This document shows, one piece after another, positions 51,174 to 55,000 of a DNA stretch of 55,000 nt. A program made the translations under genes and the position numbers. This stretch comes from Chrysomallon squamiferum. Taxonomy: Eukaryota > Mollusca > Gastropoda > Neomphalida > Peltospiridae. The stretch covers positions 44,501,152 through 44,556,151 of the forward strand of contig CM022665.1 of assembly GCA_012295275.1 (NCBI GenBank), read 5' to 3'. Each line of letters starts with the position of its first letter. Position 1 is the stretch's first letter. The notes under the pieces are model-generated. The model searched no databases, was not told the DNA's origin, and saw only the letters and a list, made by a program, of their open reading frames with translations.

Positions 51174-51305
51174 GTCACTTTATTATGTGTGTGTATGTTT
51201 GTACATATGTGTGTATATTTATTTATTTACCATAAATCATTTGACTGTCTTGTGTTTGTTACTATTATTATTATTAACAGTATATGTATATATATATATG
51301 GGTAT
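50660..51305. repeat. Poly-T, (GT)n and (TA)/(CATA)n region
   Basis: Poly-T at about 50652-50672; (GT)n at 51040-51070; alternating TA/CATA/TGTA runs at 51077-51176 whose two halves are inverted copies (ATACATAC against GTATGTAT), so a cruciform is possible; (TA)n again at 51287-51299. Confidence 0.92.
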
Positions 51306-52340
51306 ATAAAAAATATTAATTTTTACAATATATTTTCTTCCTAAAACAAATGCACAAACTGAGAACGTTAACATTTACCTAATTTACAGTATATAGCACA
51401 TTATTGTTATTATTATTTAATCTTGTACAAAACATACTGTTGCTCTCACTTTAACAGTTCATTTATCATTAACTCTTGATTTCTTTTATTTCTCATCTTC
51501 TTCCTTCAAATGGCTGATCTTTTTCCTTTTTTCAGACATTTTATTATCAGTTCCTTTTTTTCCATTCAATTATTATTATTGTCTACTCTTCTCCAGGGAC
51601 ATTTTGTATTAATCAGCCATTTTGAAATTTTTCTTAAATACAATGAAGGTTCAAGCATATCTGACATGGGCACCTCAGTGTTGTATAATAGCATGCACAA
51701 CTGATAAAGATGTTGTCTTCCCAAAATAATGTTGGTATGTTAGATGTTCGGTTTAGAGACAAGAGAAGATATTCTTGTTGTATATTTTTGTCAATGGGCC
51801 CTTTTCACTGAACTCTGGAACTCATCCTGTATTGGTATTTGATCCCACTATCTCTCAGTCTGGAGATTTAAAAGGAAATAAATTAATATTTTAACCATTG
51901 ATTCAGAAATATTTTCACCTTAGTTAGGACATTAGTTTAAATTAATAACAATTTATAATTTTTCACCTTTTCAGGTGATGGTAATAATTTATAACAGGTT
52001 TAGATCAAGTTAAAAACTAATTTCATTTTCGTTTTTTATTTTTTTTATTTTTTTTTTTTTCTGACTTGAAATAGTCAATAGCACTTTTAAATGTGACATG
52101 TTACGTATGTCGCAGTCCTGCTAAATTTCATGTTATGAATAAAAACCAGACACATTTACGTTCACTTGCTTATTATCCGAGTAGGATGTTATGAATTTTG
52201 TGTCTGAAGAATGCGCAAACAACAGTGCATGTCAGAGAATGGAAGACTGCAGGATCGAGTGCATTGTAAATATTTGACGTTTTCCTCTTCGTCTGGTATA
52301 TGTGATTGTTTTGTTTACAGATGCAACATGAAGTATTGAT
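51306..52340. other. Intronic DNA, possible SINE remnant at 51755-51870
   Basis: Mostly complex AT-rich DNA. 'TTTTGTCAATGGGCCC....TTTGATCCCACTATCTCTCAGTCTGG' loosely resembles a phrase of mollusc SINEs (CAATGGGCCCACCGACGGGGATCGATCCCAGACC). The frame 51510-51704 has no recognised domain. Confidence 0.3.
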
Positions 52341-52379
52341 GAGTGTTAAAAGTTTTAGAAAAAGAAAATAAATGGAAAG

Positions 52380-52665
52380 AAAGTAATTTTGTATTGTCAT
52401 TTGAATAATAGAAGATAAAAGTGAATATTTTTGTCAGTAAAGTAAAAAGATATAATATGAAGTATTGATGAGTCTAAAAATTTTTAAAAAAAAAAAAAAT
52501 AAATAAGAAAGAAATTTTTAAAGTAAAAAGATATAATATGAAGTATTGATGAGTCTAAAAAATTTTAAAAAAAAAAAAGAAAATTAAAAGAAAGAATAAG
52601 AAAGAAATGCTATTGTCATTTGAATAATAGAAGATAAAAGTGAATATTTTTGTCAGTAATCTAAA
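52380..52665. repeat. Short tandem duplications
   Basis: 'TATAATATGAAGTATTGATGAGTCTAAAAA' occurs at about 52450 and 52530, with a related copy at 52325. 'GTCATTTGAATAATAGAAGATAAAAGTGAATATTTTTGTCAGTAA' occurs at about 52396 and 52615. Confidence 0.85.
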
Positions 52666-53690
52666 AATAAAATAAATATTTTTTTTTGTTGTTCTTTGGT
52701 AACCCATAATCACCAAAATGTCAGAATTAAAAGATTTTTAAAAAAAGAATTTTGTTTAATTTAAATTTTTTAATAGTATTTTTTTTTTTAAATTTGTTTT
52801 ATAGATATATCATTTTTTTTTCAGTCTATTGATTTTTATATAAAAACAAAAAAACAAAACAGAAAAACAAACAAAAAAAACCTGTTATAATAATAATGAA
52901 GCAACTTAAAAAACTACACAAATATAAATAATTAAAAAAGGGATAAAATAGAAACAATTACAGGTAATGAAAAAGAAACAACAATATATAATTAGTTAAC
53001 ATTAAAAAACCAAAAAAAACCCCACAAAAACAAACAACAAACTAATTACTAAAAACTCAAAAAAAATGAAAAAAAAAATACAGAGAATACATCGATTTTT
53101 ATATATAACAAAAAATTATAGATTTTTTTTTAGTAAATTAAACTATATTAGTATATTATAGTATAATTCACCAAAAAATGAGAGACATCAAAGGGAGTAT
53201 TCCCTATTTAATAAAGTAATGGATTTCTCTAATTCCCCCACCATATGTTGTCTGTGTATTCAATGACCAGCACTTGCAAATACATAAATCATATTCGAAA
53301 CAAGCAGCATCCATTGACAAAGGTAATTAATACCGGTTGCCAATTAATTTTACCTTAATTAATGACAGGTGTACATCCGATATGGTTACCAGCGAGGGTC
53401 TCACACCACGGTTAATCACATTAGTGTAACCGCATACTTTATGTTTATTAAAGAATAGTGGAAGGCAGTCACGCAACAAAATGATCATCTTGACAGAGTG
53501 ATGATTGCCACAGATGATTAATAGGAAATAATACACGATTAATTGAAATGATATGTAGATTGTTATTAATCTTTTTCAGAAATTGTTATTATTATACTGA
53601 TTGATAATGGATGACGCAAATATTCGTTTAAAATGGGTGGGGTCTTTTTAAGGTGTGGGGGTTGTCATCACTGCACATGAGACACAGTAA
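52666..53690. other. A/T-rich then complex intronic DNA
   Basis: A-rich low-complexity sequence to about 53110, then about 450 bp of normal-complexity sequence (53170-53640) without a convincing frame. Confidence 0.6.
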
Positions 53691-54345
53691 CAGCAACAAC
53701 AACAACAACAACAGCAACAATAATAATGATGATGATAATCCATTAAAGATAATAATGTTATTAACAATTACTACTACTACTACTACAACTACTACTACTA
53801 CTACTACTAATAATAATAATAATAATATTAACAGCAACAACAACAACAACAATTATTATTATTATTATTATTATTATGGTATTACTACTACTACTATTAC
53901 TATTACTACTACTACAACTCCTATTATTATTAAAATTACCACTACTACTATGGTTACTATTACAACTACTACTACTACTATTATTATTACAATTACTAAC
54001 CACCACTACTACTATTATTACTATAACTACTACTGCTACTACTGCTACTACTCTGCTATTATTACTACTGCTACTATGAATAATAAAAACAAAAAATAAT
54101 AATAAAATAATTAAAATAAAATAAATAAATAAATAAATAAATAAATAAAATAAAATAAAATAAATAAAATTAAATAAATAAATAAATAAAAAAATAAAAT
54201 AAAATAAAATAAAATAAAATAAATAAATAAATAAATAAATAATAATACCAATAAATAAAATAAAAATAAATAAATAAAAGATAAAATTAATAATTAAAAT
54301 AAATAAATAAAAATAATTAAAAATAAACAATAAAGAAAAATCCAC
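53686..54345. repeat. Compound (CAA)(ACT)(ATT) and (AAAT)n array
   Basis: (CAA)/(AAT) at 53686-53760, (ACT)n at 53769-53808, (AAT), (CAA), (ATT), then (ACT)-family repeats to about 54080, then an (AAAT)n/(AAAAT)n tract at about 54086-54340. Frames here on both strands are artefacts. Confidence 0.96.
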
Positions 54346-54770
54346 ACATCTGGTTCTAACACCGAAGGTCACACAGTATACTTGATCACAGTTAAAAGTC
54401 TCGCAGATGTGATAAAACAGAAATACCCGCACACAGATGTGCAATAACAATCATTAGCATAAAACATGCACAGCATCACTAACTCATTTTAAATATTTAT
54501 ATATACATATGTAGGCTTATTCACACATGTGTGTGCATTCTCGTTAAACCCCTGGTTATTAAAATATTCATGTTCTGAATAGCTTAGACGTAGTTTTCCT
54601 GGCTTCTGTTACAAAGGTTATAAATTAGACTTGGAAAATTTGATATGTTTTTACAGGCTACTGCAGGGTTTTTTTTTTTCTGACATATAAGTATTGCACA
54701 GTGTAGTTAACAAAGCTGAAGAATAAATATTGGTTTAACAACACATGGTGCCATCAGCAGTTGTTAAGTA

Positions 54771-55000
54771 TCAGTTACCTGCACTTTTAAAGAGTTGTGA
54801 GTTCTGTCATCGTTTGTTTATCTTACCAGTTAGTAGTAAGTAAACGTTTGTGTGCACCTTCCCATAGATATCAGTATCAGAGGTTATTATGTGTCAGTTA
54901 CCTGCACTTTTAAAGAGTTGTGAGTCCTGTCATTGTTTGTTTATCTTACCAGTTAGCAGTAAGTAAACGTTCGTGTGCACCTTCCCATAGATTTCAATAT
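54771..55000. repeat. 123-bp tandem repeat running off the window end
   Basis: Copy 1 starts at 54771 and copy 2 at 54894 ('TCAGTTACCTGCACTTTTAAAGAGTTGTGAGT'). They differ at about 6 of the 107 comparable positions, five of them transitions. The array may continue beyond the window. Confidence 0.95.

Noticed and set aside
53761-54450. 229-residue minus-strand frame
   Set aside because: Trinucleotide and (AAAT)n repeats; composition is poly-S/V/I/Y only.

Overview
The window is AT-rich eukaryotic DNA with spliced genes: GT-AG introns, polyadenylation signals and dense microsatellites. It shows no bacterial operons, ribosome binding sites, rRNA, tRNA or CRISPR arrays. An invertebrate animal fits best. 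Three degenerate SINE-like stretches resemble repeats I remember from mollusc genomes, so a mollusc is my best guess, but this is inference.

Region 1 (1-21760, + strand) holds the 3' two-thirds of a BIG3/ARFGEF3 orthologue. I resolve 20 coding exons giving 1,485 codons after one apparent extra base is discounted. The phases of all 19 introns agree. The exons match the C-terminal two-thirds of vertebrate BIG3, up to a stop codon at 21758-21760. The extra base lies in the thirteenth exon near 13455.

The most unusual feature of the window is the introns of this gene. Many are filled with tandem arrays whose repeat unit includes the edge of the neighbouring exon and its splice site. This creates up to five decoy acceptors before an exon, or up to about ten decoy donors after one. 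One 175-base exon has arrays at both ends.

Region 2 (21761-30280) is the 3' UTR followed by intergenic DNA with low-copy tandem repeats, (ATT)n tracts, one well-defined hAT-type MITE (28300-28664) and a probable pogo/mariner-type MITE (24492-24661).

Region 3 (30280-33130) has an intronless 301-codon gene on the - strand (31073-31978). It is much richer in G+C than its surroundings and is flanked by CpG-containing DNA with two perfect TGACGTCA sites. Its motif layout suggests a divergent PD-(D/E)XK (RecB/Cas4/MGME1-like) fold with an atypical catalytic position. Its function is unknown.

Region 4 (33130-55000) contains the 5' part of a WAVE-homology-domain gene, probably of the NHS/NHSL (Nance-Horan, fly GUK-holder) family. 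One 95-codon exon (39253-39538) ends at a strong donor, and no later exon is visible, so the first intron exceeds 15 kb. Two candidate upstream first exons/promoters (about 35750-36020 and 39000-39152) could both splice to the acceptor just before its ATG. The rest is intronic simple-sequence DNA: long (GA)n/(CT)n tracts, compound trinucleotide arrays, (TTTA)n, and several 70-125 bp tandem arrays.
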